Assembly: GCA_030268105.1 (NCBI GenBank)
Contig: BSDZ01000089.1
Location: 1,116,001-1,180,000, forward strand
DNA from: Volvox africanus
Lineage: Eukaryota; Chlorophyta; Chlorophyceae; Chlamydomonadales; Volvocaceae
DNA length: 64,000 nucleotides
Reading direction: 5' to 3'
The position numbers were made by a program, and so were the translations under genes. Each line of letters opens with the position of its first letter. Position 1 is the first letter of the stretch. The notes under the pieces are model-generated. The model did not search any database and was not told the origin of the DNA. It was given only the letters and a program-made list of their open reading frames with translations. Below are positions 1 through 11,356 of the stretch, piece after piece.

Positions 1-577
1 TGACGCGGCCGCCGTCGCCGGTACGGGCAGCGGCGCCGCCATCGAGCCTTCCCCTGACAAACTTGCTGCACCCTGGGGCTCCCCAAGGTACGGCGACTAC
101 ACGTCTGCCGACGCAGCCGTTGTGGTTCCTGCTGCCGGCGAAAGCGACCGGCGTATTCAAGCGCATTACGGCCTTATCTCTGCTCAGATTGCACAGGCCA
201 AGCAGCTCGAGCACTACCTCCAGCTGCACACCGCACACAGCCCGGACCATCGCCCGCAGGCGGAAGCCTCCGCGGCACTGAGTGGGCCCGGGGTGGAGGC
301 GGCGCCTGCCAGCTGGGAGGCTTTCATTGGTCTGGATCCCGTGCTCTTCGCGGCACCCGACCAAGATGGCCCCGCGTGCAGCGTTCTGATGCCACCGGGC
401 GTTAGCGGCGGTAGTCTGGCGGCGCCGGCACCGCCGTTGGTGGTTTCGGAGATTCCGGCGGTGCCCATTACCCTGGAGCGACCGGCGCCACGAAATCTGC
501 TGGACTTCATGGAGCGCCCGGGTAGGGGCTCTGGACTCGGGGGTCTAGCCCAGGAAGTTGTGGTTCATCAGCCGTGA
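1..577 (+). CDS. Hypothetical protein, C-terminal part (cut by left edge)
   Basis: An open frame runs from base 2 to the TGA at 575-577 and has no start inside the window, so this is the last exon of a plus-strand gene. The visible 191 residues are rich in Ala, Pro and Gly. They include a more ordered stretch around residues 50-75 (RIQAHYGLISAQIAQAKQLE) that could form an amphipathic helix. The C-terminal half has Pro-rich linkers and the tail LLDFMERPGRGSGLGG. I recognise no domain. Codon choice (GCC, GGC, CTG) matches the other volvocine genes here. The stop is followed by TG-rich DNA of the kind seen after the other genes, which supports a real 3' end. Confidence 0.6.
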   Translation, partial: DAAAVAGTGSGAAIEPSPDKLAAPWGSPRYGDYTSADAAVVVPAAGESDRRIQAHYGLISAQIAQAKQLEHYLQLHTAHSPDHRPQAEASAALSGPGVEAAPASWEAFIGLDPVLFAAPDQDGPACSVLMPPGVSGGSLAAPAPPLVVSEIPAVPITLERPAPRNLLDFMERPGRGSGLGGLAQEVVVHQP

Positions 578-901
578 AAGCGGGGCTGGCGGAAAGCGTC
601 CTTCTCTCAACTTCACTAAGTCGAATAACAAGCTGGTGCATTGCAAGTGTGGACATTCTAAAACGATTGGGGAACATCTGCATGTGTGGGTATGTGTGTG
701 CGTGTGTGTCTGTGTCTGTTTATGTACTGGTTACCCAAAGCTGTGGGCACGAATGCGGACCGTTCAGCAAACGGATAGAGTTAGCCAGGTGGCGATATTC
801 TGACACGGCTCAGTCCCATATGCGGCATCCAGATTGTCTGCGTCTCAGAGCTAGCGACAGCCAGGTGAGGTTCAGTACCCCGCTGGAAGATCTTTTGCTT
901 G
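578..901. other. Intergenic / UTR stretch
   Basis: No coding signal is visible. The stretch is TG-rich and holds a short GT-type repeat near 683-720. It probably contains the 3' UTR of the left-edge gene and the promoter and 5' UTR of the caleosin gene. I found no TGTAA signal in it. Confidence 0.4.
683..720. repeat. Imperfect (GT)n microsatellite
   Basis: Alternating GT with a few C and A interruptions, in the non-coding gap between the left-edge gene and caleosin. Confidence 0.8.
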
Positions 902-1818
902 ATGCCGAATCCCTTCCGGTCCATCACTGATACCCTGTACCCTAATGCTCATGGGCATGCAGCTGAACCATGGTTCACCGCCACGCCTGACAAGTTCCAC
1001 CCGCGCGGTCACCAGATGACCCCTCCAGAGGGCAGTCTAACTCCCTTACAACAACACTTCGCCTTCTTTGACATGTGGGTGTCGTAAAACCCTAGCTGCA
1101 CCATCGGCCAAGCGGCATCATCGCAGGGAGGGGAAGGAGGAGGAGGGGGACGCGAAGGTTGAGGGAGAGGCGAAGGAGGAGGGGGACGATAGGGCGGGGG
1201 AGGGGGAGGTATCTTCAACAGATTCAATCCAACGTTACGAATGCACGGAACATCCGACCAGTGACCTACGTCGCCCGGGACCGCATTCGGTGTTACCTAG
1301 GGAGTTGGTGGTTCCTCCTCGCTCGCTCACCTCCCGTCCCACATGGCCCCATACCTAATGGTGCAAGCATCTTGCACGGGCTGACTTCCATAACTCCTCC
1401 CATATCAAGACGATTGCCCCGAACCCCTACCTGCCCACCCCAGCAACAAGGACGGCGTTATCACGCTTGGGGAATGCATCACAGGTACATTAGCGCTGCC
1501 CCTTAGGAGTCGAAGTGACATTCCCTGCCGCTTGTTATTTGTCGCGGTAGAAGGCTACGGGGATGTCCAACCGACCCCCTCCGTTAACAGGCAAAGCGCC
1601 CGATTCCCCCTCCCAGAGGGGGAGGGGGAATGCCTCGTGACTTGTATTCCATATTTGCGATACTATTTCTTTGTCGATCATTCTCACCGCCATGTGTCCG
1701 ACTCTGATGCATCAGCAGCGAGAAACCAAGGTTTGATGTCTTCTTCGGGACCCCCGCGCGACACCCTCTTCCTGGACAACCCTTTTCTCTCCTGCTGTTA
1801 CTGTTGTCGTTGTTGTTT

Positions 1819-1853
<35 letters not shown>

Positions 1854-3595
1854 ACGGCGGCGGGCCTCCTCGACATATTATCCTTGCCGCCCGCATTGTC
1901 CCGCTACGATTCCCTTCTTGGCTCCGTCTATCTCAACTACGAGGCTTCCGGTTCTTGCTGCGTCGGCTGCTGTTGGAGCCTTTCAATACGTTGGCTGCGG
2001 TGCCGGTCGCTCTGGCGGTGCAACTGCCGCTAAGCTGGTTGACCGGAGACAGCTGGCTACCGGACCCGCGACTGCTGGTGCACGTCCGGAACGCGCACAA
2101 GTAAGGGATTGATGGAACGGGCGATAAGGATGATACAGTGGTTTCGGAGTCAGGAGGGAGTTACAATTAGTTACATATGATGCAGAGATTCCCGGCTGAG
2201 AGTTTTATTCTTATCACTCCCATCTTGGGCGATGACGGCGTTTATTGACTTCCTCGATCCTCGAAAGGCATCAAACTTCCCGGGTAGGGAAGGACTCGTC
2301 AGAGTTCGATCGCTCTCTTCCCGAGCTGTGGTACCTAATTCCACCGTTGCGTTTTGGCCCAGCACCAGCCCACCATTGTCGCATGGCATTTAGCTGGTCT
2401 TCACTTTCTCCAGCTGCTCCCTGTTTCACACTACGACAGCAACGGGTAGAGGCTTCCTACGTTCCATCACTTTCTTCGTTAAAGTACTGGTATGCGTGTC
2501 CACTTCCTTTGTTTGCTGCTTTCATCCCTTCGGATTAAGTACCTGTAGGTATAATATCCTTGCGTCAAGTGCCGTGCCCTTCAGAAGCTCGGATAGTGTT
2601 GGCTGTCTAACCGTCTCCTTCCAAACCTTACCTGACCCACCCGCCCTTTGCTTGCCGACATTTACCCTGCTTACTCCATCATCACACGTTGTTATGTACT
2701 CAGCTGTGCCGTCTGTCGTGTATCTCCTGCCGTACACAGGGCGGTCCACGGCAGTAACTCCAGGGCGTGGGATCGCTCCGGGCACTTCACGCCCGCGCGC
2801 TTTGAGGCCGTGCTGTCCAAGTACGACAAGGACGGCAAAGGGGGCCTTACGTTATGGGAGGTTATCCGTTTCCTCCGAGGCCAGGCCAACCTAGGAGACC
2901 TCATTGGCATGTGAGTGCTGCCGACGGGCGCGGGTGGGAGGGCACGATGTGGCCGTCGTTACGGGTGGAGGGGCGGCCCAGAAAACCATTCCCATGCATA
3001 TAGGTATAGTTGGCTTCGGTATATCCTGCCTGGCCTGCGTAAAAAGACCACGCATGTGTTTGTCAGGCAGAGGCGTCTGTGCGGAGCTGAAGAGTCGTCG
3101 ATTGGGTAACTTGAGATAGCGCGATGATACACACATGTACGCAACGGCATGCCGGCGACTCGAGTTGAGTTCCTTTCTCCGTCTTAGTCTCTTCCTCGCC
3201 TGTGGTTTGGAGATCCAATATTCAGAACACCAAATTAACCCGGGTTAAACCTACGAGGAGAGGAGTTAACCCGTCTCAACGCGTGCCCGCTGTCAGCCGC
3301 ACTTGCCCAATGAGAGACCTGTGCGCCATCGATGATTCTTGGTCTGCAACTGCATTAGCTCCAATGTCCCTTTCTGGCGTCATGCTATTCTCCCATCCCA
3401 CGCAGAATGGCATCCGCGGGTGAGTGGTTGATGACCTGGGCGTTATTGCGTGACTCAAAAGGCGTGCTGCGCCGCGAGGACATGCGCGGTATGTACGATG
3501 GTACAGCATTTTACCGTCTTGCGGAGCGCAACGGCTACAAGCATTACGGGATGTTGACGGCCCGCGAGCCCGCGGTCATGAAGGGCTATGCGTGA
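902..3595 (+). CDS. Caleosin (Ca2+-binding haem peroxygenase of lipid droplets)
   Basis: Five exons join in frame: 902-1074, 1444-1484, 1944-2100, 2740-2910 and 3406-3595 (732 nt, 243 residues). All introns are GT-AG. The order of elements is that of caleosins. LQQHFAFFD carries the first conserved haem histidine (His52). It is followed by one EF-hand loop (Asp57-Glu68, DINKDGVITLGE). A hydrophobic hairpin around residues 75-105 contains LAAVPVALAVQLPLSW. The second histidine region follows (RNAHKAVHGSNS, His123 and His127). Then come the motifs FEAVLSKYDKDGKGGLTLWE and EDMRGMYDGTAFY. Caleosins oxygenate unsaturated lipids with hydroperoxides and sit on oil bodies or ER membranes. The length is typical. 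The start is the first ATG in the exon-1 frame; a later ATG at 1016 would remove 38 poorly conserved residues. Identification is very secure, the exact start less so. Confidence 0.92.
1821..1853. repeat. (CTG)n tract in caleosin intron 2
   Basis: Eleven consecutive GCT/CTG triplets lie in the intron between 1485 and 1943. The tract gives long poly-Leu or poly-Cys open frames that are not genes. Confidence 0.85.
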
Positions 3596-4080
3596 GGGCT
3601 GAACGCAGGGGCAAAAGAGAGACACACAGAGAGAGACAGAGAGCGATAATCGAGGTTTATCAGGGGCTGTATTTTGTGGAGGGTGGGAGGTCTGGGGGCT
3701 CGGACGCTTTTTTGTGGAAGACAGTGCTAGCCATCGTGTTGGACAGTTAATCGGGACGAGGGTCAGGGTTAATCGTCAGTAGTGAGGATAATTTGCTGTC
3801 GGTGAGAGGCGGATGAGGCTCACGGCCAATACGGTGTTTGGGGGAGAACGGGGTTAAGGCAAGGGGAGGATGGCGTAAGAAAGTGGGTATTGGATCAAAT
3901 AGCGTACCCTGACCTGCGTACCCGGAAGATGATCGGATGAGAGAGGGGCAATGCTGAGGGCGATAGCGGCAGCAGGCCATTCAGGTGACCCTGGCCCTGG
4001 CCGACTGCCATCACCTATGCAGGTGATTGCTGATTCGGCTAGGAAGATTGTGATAAGCACTCTGAATTGAATTTTTATTG
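3596..4080 (+). other. Caleosin 3' flank, probable 3' UTR
   Basis: TG-rich sense sequence follows the caleosin stop directly, including a purine-rich GAGA run at 3618-3645. No open frame resembles a protein. I found no clear TGTAA signal, so the 3' end is not placed. Confidence 0.4.
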
Positions 4081-5713
4081 AAGCATTCGCGTTTAGGTCA
4101 TGTCTGACGAGTCACTACTTGGCTGAGCCTCCGTAGCTCGCCAAGTGGGACATCAACATTTCATGCTTTCAAGAACTTGCTAAATTTGTAGCATAGAATC
4201 CATGTACAACTGCAGTGATGCTGTATGATCAACGTAGGTGCTGTTCCATGGTCAGCGGCGTACTACGACAGGCAGTTGAAGAGCAGATCATGCGGAGTAT
4301 CCTGCGTAAGGCGAATCACCAACAACTTGCAAAGTCTTTATCCCTTGCGTCCATGGTTACTAGGCAGCCAAACAATGGGATTTTGCTCGTGCCACTACGG
4401 CAGCAGAAGGGTGGCGCATAAAGTAAATGACCTACATAATCATAGGATCAGATCAGATTGGCCCGAAAGAGACTGGGCCTATGTGCAAGTGCTTAAAGAT
4501 GGAGCCTTTGGCAGAAGGGATGATGACTCAGTCAACTATTTTTCGAAAAACTTCGTTTCGAACGCTGCAAAGATAACGCAATATACGTATAAATTAAGTG
4601 CATACCAAATGAAACGCAGGTCAGATGAACCTCGATGGAACCTCGGCAACGGCGAGAACAGCTCATTCTTCCGAAGAAAGGTTATACAACTCGTGCAGAT
4701 GATACATCTATAAAGCTTTCACACATGAAGAAGGATCGCGCTTGAAATCCGTTATAGTATAGGTCGCCAAAGTGTGTCTGTCGAGGATATTGTTATCGGG
4801 AGCTAATGCGTGGCGAGTTTTCCATACATGTCGTAAGTGACGACATTGCATGTTGCTGTCACCAACAGTGCTGTTGATTGCTCATGCGACGTATATCGTT
4901 TCGTGTATATCACATTGCGCAAAAGAACGTTCAAATCGTGCATGGGAGCGCTCGATGATGGCGCAAGGTTATCCGGCGATATCGGACAAGACGTCAGGAT
5001 ACAAAGAATTATACATGATCACAAAAAAATTATTTTGTCTTACAAGAATGGTATTCAATCTCGGGGATTCATCCAAATTTTTAGTTGGTTTCGCTGCGGT
5101 CGCGAAATATATATTTCGTGTCTCAACACCATAATTACCAGGGATACGCTTAATTTAGATTACCAATTTTTAGTTATGGTTTAAAATGCGAAGGTAATGC
5201 AAGTTAAGCGTGATACTGTGTTACTGTGTCAACGGATGGCGAGATGTAAGTGCCGTGAAATGCTTGTTAGAAACCTCTATGTTATTATTTAAATAATCTA
5301 TGCTTAATAGTTAGCAGCCTATTATAATCTTACACCTTACAATTCATGCGTGGCGAGTTGGGAAGTTATCGGTCCTTCTTGAGCGAAGGGGGGTTAGTGA
5401 TCCAGTGCAACCAAGATACCGAGAGATATTGCAAGGTTAAGAATCATAACGTGCATTCTCTTAGAGCTATTTATAAAGTTGCAGGCGTTGTGTGCATGTC
5501 CCAGCTGGAGTACCAGAGCGCGCGAACCAGTTGAGGTGTGGAGTTAGCAAGCTTCACATATGCAACCCAGCCAATCCATTTAGCCGCAGGAGGAAGTAAA
5601 AAATTCAGCTTTCGTTCATTGCATGTGCAAAGCCTGTTCATCACTCCGTTTGAACCTATCGTAGTACGTTCTCACTCCCCAATAGTTGAGCTTTGCAATT
5701 TTCCTGGGCAGCA
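4081..5713. other. AT-rich island without recognisable genes
   Basis: Base composition changes sharply to AT-rich compared with both neighbouring genes. Open frames up to about 160 codons exist (for example 4225-4713 +). They have no recognisable motif and codon use unlike the flanking genes. A 14-bp direct repeat, atgcgtggcgagtt, occurs near 4805 and again at 5346. The island could be intergenic DNA or an old transposon remnant. The right end must hold the promoter of the gene starting at 5714. Confidence 0.4.
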
Positions 5714-6391
5714 ATGACAGCTGAACCGACAGATACGGTCGTAGTCAACGAGTAAGTAGAGATTCGCTGAAAATCGGGTTTACTTGTCGAACGCCCAATG
5801 CACGAGCAATTGTCCGTTTGTCCTTCGCAGGCCGCCTTTAGCTCTGCAAATGGAAGCCCATATACAATTATGCGACAGAGGTGGTGACCCTAATGATGTG
5901 CAGTCCTCCCAGCAGCCTGCGACAGCCGGACCGAATCTCGTGGAAGCGGAAAGACATCCTCACGGGGACGCCACTACCGCAACTAATACCGCGCAGGACG
6001 CGCTACTGTCTCGCCCCGATGCGTCTGATGATCGACTTATTTCAGCTCGGGAGCTGCCCGCCGCTCCTTTAACCCTAGGAGACGGCTTTTCAGATGCCAG
6101 CGACGCTGCCGAAAAAGACCCAACTTCGGAGTTGCTGGAAGTTGGCTCCAGCAGTGATAGCGCGGGGAGCGTCAGCGCCCTCCCACCTGAGACTGCGGCC
6201 CATGCAGGTGCCTGCCCCACCTCGGCCCTGGCGGCCGGAATGAACCAGGCGACCCGGACAGCTGCAAAGAGGATTTCTGCTGCAGACCCTTCTCCGCCCA
6301 CCGCTGAAAAGGTTTGTGCGCCCTGGGTACCCGTCCCTGGATGATTAGGGGCTGCATCTAAAGGCCTTGTGATATTTTTGCCACTGTATAT

Positions 6392-6435
<44 letters not shown>

Positions 6436-7745
6436 ATGTGTGTATGTATATACAGTGTGTGTGTAAAACGTCAAATGTGAAATATGGTGAACAGAGAATT
6501 TCCCTTTCATTACGTTAGTAGCTGCCGCCATAGTTTCAAGGCCTTTACATGATGGTCGTACACGGCTGAACATCCGCCTGGATGCAACGATTTCATGTGA
6601 ACGTATTCTGATGATGCTGATGGAACCGTTTCACCATCCAGCTGGAATTTGAAAGAGCACTCGTCGAATTCTCATCCCACCCTGCTATAGCTACAGCTAC
6701 AGCTAAGGCCCAGGAGGGGTTCATGCTACCGTCCTGACGCCTTTAACTGCGCTTTTCCCAACCCTACAAGCGCTGACACCTCGTTCCACACTGCACTTCA
6801 CGCTTCTTCTCCTCGTCTGGGACTCCCCTCTGTTAAGGTTTGCGACCTAATCTTGGACATGGACGCCGCAGCCGCAGCCGTGAGCGCTGCCCTGATTGGC
6901 ATCCCCGGAGGCGTTGTGGCGTTGACCCGCAAGGCTGGCCCTGGCGATGCCGCCACTGCGCCCCTAACTGCCCGCCACTGCGGCGCCGTACCCCCGCCGC
7001 CCCCGCCCCCGCCCCCGCCGCGCCGCACCGTATCCCATCACATGACCTCCTCTCCTCTAATCGGCGGCGATCCACGCATGGGGCTGTACCAGTTCGCGAT
7101 GCCACACCCATCGCCCTCCCTGCAGCCGCCGCCGCCGCCGCCACCCCCGCCTCCACCGCCGCCGCCACGACAGTACATGCGGACCTTCTCTCCGCCGCAT
7201 TACCTTCAGCCAACCGCCGCCATAACTTCCAATACCGCCGCCATCGCGAACCCAGCCAATCCCCGCGTCACTACGCGTGTTGCGAATGTGGTGGGCGTTG
7301 GCATGCCAGGCGGGCGCCTTGGTACCATGGCGGCTTCCCCAGGTGTCGCGAATGGCGGCGTTCTCGTCGGCGAGCCGACAGATATGTACTCCTTACCAAC
7401 GGAGCCTCGGTTCCGTGTAAGCATCAGCGGGCCCATTGCCGATCTGGCAGCAGAGCTTGCGGCGTCGCAGCGGCGGTGGCCAGCCAGTAGTAGCGGCCTG
7501 CCTTCCGACCTGCCGCCGTATACGCTCGGCCAGAACCCGTATGGCTACCCATGCGCTACGCAGTCGACGTACTTGTCAAGTTCCCCCATGACCGCTACCC
7601 TTCAACAGCAGTATGCCGCCCACGGTCAAGCCCACACCCGCCCACCTCTCGGTCCGCAGCCACACCACCAGCACCAGCACCAGCACCACCTACTGCAGCA
7701 ACAGCCTCGGCAGGCCCGATCAGGTCCGCAGCAGCAGGTTCTTCC

Positions 7746-7778
<33 letters not shown>

Positions 7779-10700
7779 CGGCCGCCCCACTGCGAGCCGC
7801 GTACTCGCCGTGTCACAACCCCACCATACTTTAGACGGCACCTCACTCCTCGCCACCTCTCCTGGAGTGCAAAACCCGCACATGGGCCTGTCCGCTGCCT
7901 CGGGCATGCAGCTCCGGTCACCACCGTCTGCTATGGTACTTGCCCAAAACGCTCTCTTGGGCTGTGCAGAGTACGAGGCACAGCAATCCACTCAAGCTGC
8001 AATCCGCGCCGCGCACGAGAACCTGGTCTTGGAAATGGGCGCGGGGGGAGCAGCAGGCGCGGCCGTGTTTGGCCGTCCGTCCCCCCGGGGAGCAGCAGCT
8101 ATGACAGCCACTGAGAAATCCCACGCATATCAGCAGCTTCTGACACAGCAGGCGTACTTGCTTGAGGGTCATGCCTTGCAGCAGCAGCAGCTAGGCGACC
8201 TCATGGCTGCGGCGCTCGTTGCTGGGCAGCAGCATCACAACAGCCACCCGGAGATTCAGCTCAAGTTGCCCGACTGCCCCTCGTCACCTTCTCCCCTGGA
8301 CTCCCCTGGAGCAGGTGAGGGAAGAGCTGTATCCGGGGATCCGGTCATTGGGCCATGAGTATGGGCCATGCTAAATCTACCATAAAGCTGCACGCGAAGC
8401 CAATCCCCTCCTGCACGGGACGATATGATGACAGGATGACGCTCGCCTCAAATCACGGCATTGCTATGACCCGTCGCTTGCCAACTCCTGGTCCCTCATG
8501 GGGCCATTCTTTTCCCTTCATTGTTGTTGTCGTTGTTGTGGCGACGCGCCCAGGTTCACACCTGGTGGCGACGACTGCTGAAGTGCAATCTGATTGACGA
8601 CTTGCCGCAGGTACCCACCGTTCAGGGACAGGCGGATACACCCCCCGCGGAGTTGCAGTCACCGAGACCGCAGAGTCCTCTGCCATTCTAGCCGACAGCC
8701 CAGCCGCACTGGTACAGCTTTACGAAGCCTCATTCGCCACCGCGGTGGCAGAGGCCCTTCGTGGACGCGACTCTGTCGCCTTGCAGCAGCTGCAACATGA
8801 GCGCGATCTGCTGCACGGCGTGACAGGAGTTCTGGCGGCGGCAGCGACCCGGGGTGTGACCGCCCCCGATAGGACAGCTACACAAAACAAAGTAAACCCG
8901 GATGGCCACATCAGAGATGTGGATCTGGAGCTAGAGCTCGGGTTGATGTTGGTTTCGGCGCGGCGTCACTCAGCCGAATGGCCCAGTCTGTCAGAGCCCT
9001 TTAAATACGGCATATTGACCGTCGCCAGGGCCTTATCCCTAGGACTTTTCAATGCTGTTTTGGCCACTGATCACGTTCGCGCAGAGCGCTGGTGCGGCGC
9101 TGTTCAGCAGCTGTTGTCCACCTTGGCGGCGTCAGATGAGCCCTTCCTAGCCACCTTGCACACTGCCATGCAGCGACCGGCGGCACCGCAGCCGGCTGCG
9201 CAAACCCAGGGGACAGGACCTGGATCTCCGCCTCCACATGGCGACGCTTGGACTTCGCCGGAGCTTGCCTTGTGTCTCCTGGCAACACTCCGCGCGGCGG
9301 CGGATGCAAGTGGGACCGCTGTTTCATCCCACGAGTGGCTTGAGCGGGCTACTGTCCGCAGCGACAACGGCGGTAGCGATTGCGGCACCGTCCCGGCCTC
9401 CATTGCAGGAAGCGGCGGCCTGCCCATGGGCCAGACGGGCTCTCCGTGCGCCGATCAGGGCGAAGAGGATGGGGGCGCAGCCGGATCCACCACCTCAGCC
9501 GCCACTGTCACGGGAGCACTTGGCAGCGGGCAGATTCATAATGAGGCAGCCCCCGAGCCAGGTGCAGCAGCGCGGGAGCCACATGGCTGTGCTCGCGAAC
9601 AGGAGCGGCAGCTGGGCCGCAGCGCCTCGACACCGGCACGTCGTGTGGCGCCAGATGGTCCCGTGTTAACGTCCCTCTTTCCGTCTTTCAACGGGGCCGG
9701 CAGCAACACCGCCGCCGTCGGAAGCAACAACATACGACCGCAAGGTGTCACTTTGGACAGTGTCGCGTTGGCGCAGCTCTTTGACGACGATACCGACATC
9801 CTGGGTGCAGCGGCCGCGGCGGCAACAATAGGCCGCTGGCGTGCTGCCGGTGGTGGCGGTGCAGCTGCAACGGACGGCAGCAACAGGGTGGCTATTGAAT
9901 CTGCTGCAAGCGCCTCCTCCTCTGTCCTGGCGTCCTTTCTGGAGTCATTCAGTGCCGCCAGCAGGAGTAGCATGACGTTCTCACCGTTGATAGATAACTA
10001 CAGCAGCAACAGCTTGGACTTCTCCAGCCTAAGTCTCAGCCTCCACACCTCGCCCCGAACTTCCCCGGCCAACCCGCTTGCGCTGCGCGGAGATCTCGGT
10101 ATGACGGGTTGTTCGGAGATGACACCCGTCGCCACCGCATCCTCAGGTGCCGGTGTGGGGGTACCCCAGCCGCCCGGGCAGCAGGTGCCGCCTTCAGCTG
10201 CGCTGCAGGCGATGTCGCCCGGCGGACCTCTGCTGCAGTCGCAGCGGCCGCCCGCAGACTTCAGCTCCGTAATGACGTCCTCGGGACCGGCTGTGGGCAG
10301 CTATGTGGGTCCACGCGGGGGATATCTGGAAATGGGCGGACACATCCGTCAGTCGGAAATCCTGCAATATAACCAACAGCCTGTGAGCAACTACATGCCG
10401 CCGCCACCGCAGCAGCAGCAACAGCAACAGCAGCAGCAGCAGCAGCACGGTGGCCGGTCTGGGATCCCACCCGCACTAATGTGCGGAATACCAGGTAGGT
10501 CAACGCGCAGGACTGTGTGAGGCCAGTTTACTTATTGTTATTGTGAAAACAGCATGCTTTGGTCCGATGGATTTAGACCTTTTCGATTTATCTTTTTAAT
10601 GTTAAACTACCTGAGCCCCCTTTCCATCCTTACCTGCCCTAGCTGCCCTGCTCCCTCTCTCCCTCTCTCCCTCTCTCCCTCTCTTCCTCTCTCCCTCTCT

Positions 10701-11048
10701 CCCTCTCTCCCCCTCTCCCCCTCTCCCCCTCTCCCCTTCTCCCCCTCTCCCCCTCTCCCCCTCTCTCCCTCTCTCCCCCTCTCCCCCTCTCCCCCTCTCC
10801 CCCTCTCCCCCTCTCCCCCTCTCCCCCTCTCCCCCTCTCCCCCTCTCCCCCTCTCACGCTCTCACGCTCTCACGCTCTCACCCGTCACCTTTCATCCTGC
10901 CACTCACCCATCTCCCACAGAAGCTCCCGCTGAGACCCTAGTGGGCGCTCTGGATAGCCCCGGTGACCTGGACACGCTGTCCTGGGACCCCGAGACCCTG
11001 CAGGCGGCTCTGCGCATTTTGCAAGCCACATCCCATCTGGACGGCTGA
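5714..11048 (+). CDS. Large Gln/Pro/Ala-rich protein of unknown function
   Basis: Five exons join in frame: 5714-5751, 5831-6311, 6838-8314, 8611-10494 and 10921-11048 (4008 nt, 1335 residues). The N-terminus is MTAEPTDTVVVNE and the last residues are LRILQATSHLDG. The protein is mostly low complexity. It has poly-Pro runs coded by CCG/CCC (around 6991-7020 and 7126-7170), a His-rich patch near 7660-7690, and poly-Gln runs at 7747-7779 and 10409-10446. The most ordered part follows the fourth splice, about 8690-9180. It contains ALVQLYEASFATAVAEALRG and SEPFKYGILTVARALSLGLF, which look helical. I recognise no domain. Gln-rich disordered proteins of this kind are often transcriptional regulators or RNA-granule proteins, but that is only inference. 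The splice at 6311/6838 uses an unusual AAG acceptor; a break into two genes there remains possible. Confidence 0.7.
6312..6837 (+). mobile_element. Possible introner-like intron flanked by 8-bp direct repeat
   Basis: This 526-bp intron is bounded by the same octamer, AAGGTTTG, at 6309-6316 and 6835-6842. The octamer contains AG|GT, so each copy supplies one splice site. This is the footprint expected of introner elements, which create introns through target-site duplication. The interior holds a TA microsatellite and no coding sequence. Part of the match is expected from splice consensus alone, so the call is tentative. Confidence 0.3.
6387..6428. repeat. (TA)n microsatellite
   Basis: Near-perfect TA alternation inside the intron 6312-6837, followed by imperfect TG/TA sequence to about 6465. 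Confidence 0.85.
7747..7779 (+). repeat. CAG tract coding poly-Gln
   Basis: Eleven consecutive CAG codons in the third exon of the unknown Gln-rich gene. A comparable mixed CAG/CAA tract lies at about 10409-10446. Confidence 0.85.
10651..10878. repeat. Polypyrimidine minisatellite in last intron
   Basis: About 230 bp made almost only of CCCTCT and CCCCCTCT units, ending with a few CTCACG units. It fills most of the intron 10495-10920 directly upstream of the acceptor. The sense strand is nearly pure C and T. Confidence 0.9.
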
Positions 11049-11351
11049 ATGGAAACACGAAGAGGAATACTCAGAACTTAAGTTACGATTGCCACCTTCC
11101 GCCCTCACTCGGTCAGAACGCGTCGCACTGTGAGCGTGTTTGGGCGGGTATGGTATAGGCCTGTCTTTCTCTTAACTCTTACGCCGTGCTCGACAATGGC
11201 TGGTCATCGCAAGCCGTTTCCCTCATAGCATTTGGGTAACTTATACTCGTGATCTGCATGTGGGTCCGATGTTAATACAATCGGTTGGTGGATATTGGTG
11301 GGCCAGTAGGGTTTTGTGGGTCCGCAGGATTGTCATGCTGGGAGGGAGATA

Positions 11352-11356
11352 TGTAA
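11352..11356 (+). terminator. Candidate TGTAA polyadenylation signal
   Basis: TGTAA is the usual volvocine poly(A) signal. This copy is the first one after the stop at 11048 and would give a 3' UTR of roughly 320 nt. A second copy at 12593-12597 is also possible. Confidence 0.4.

Noticed and set aside
4225..4713. 162-codon plus-strand frame in the AT-rich island
   Set aside because: No recognisable motif, codon use unlike the neighbouring genes, and no splice-linked continuation.
10554..10857. Pro/Ser/Leu repeat frame (+) and Gly/Glu/Arg repeat frame (-)
   Set aside because: Translations of the intronic polypyrimidine minisatellite; only the part from 10921 is a real exon.
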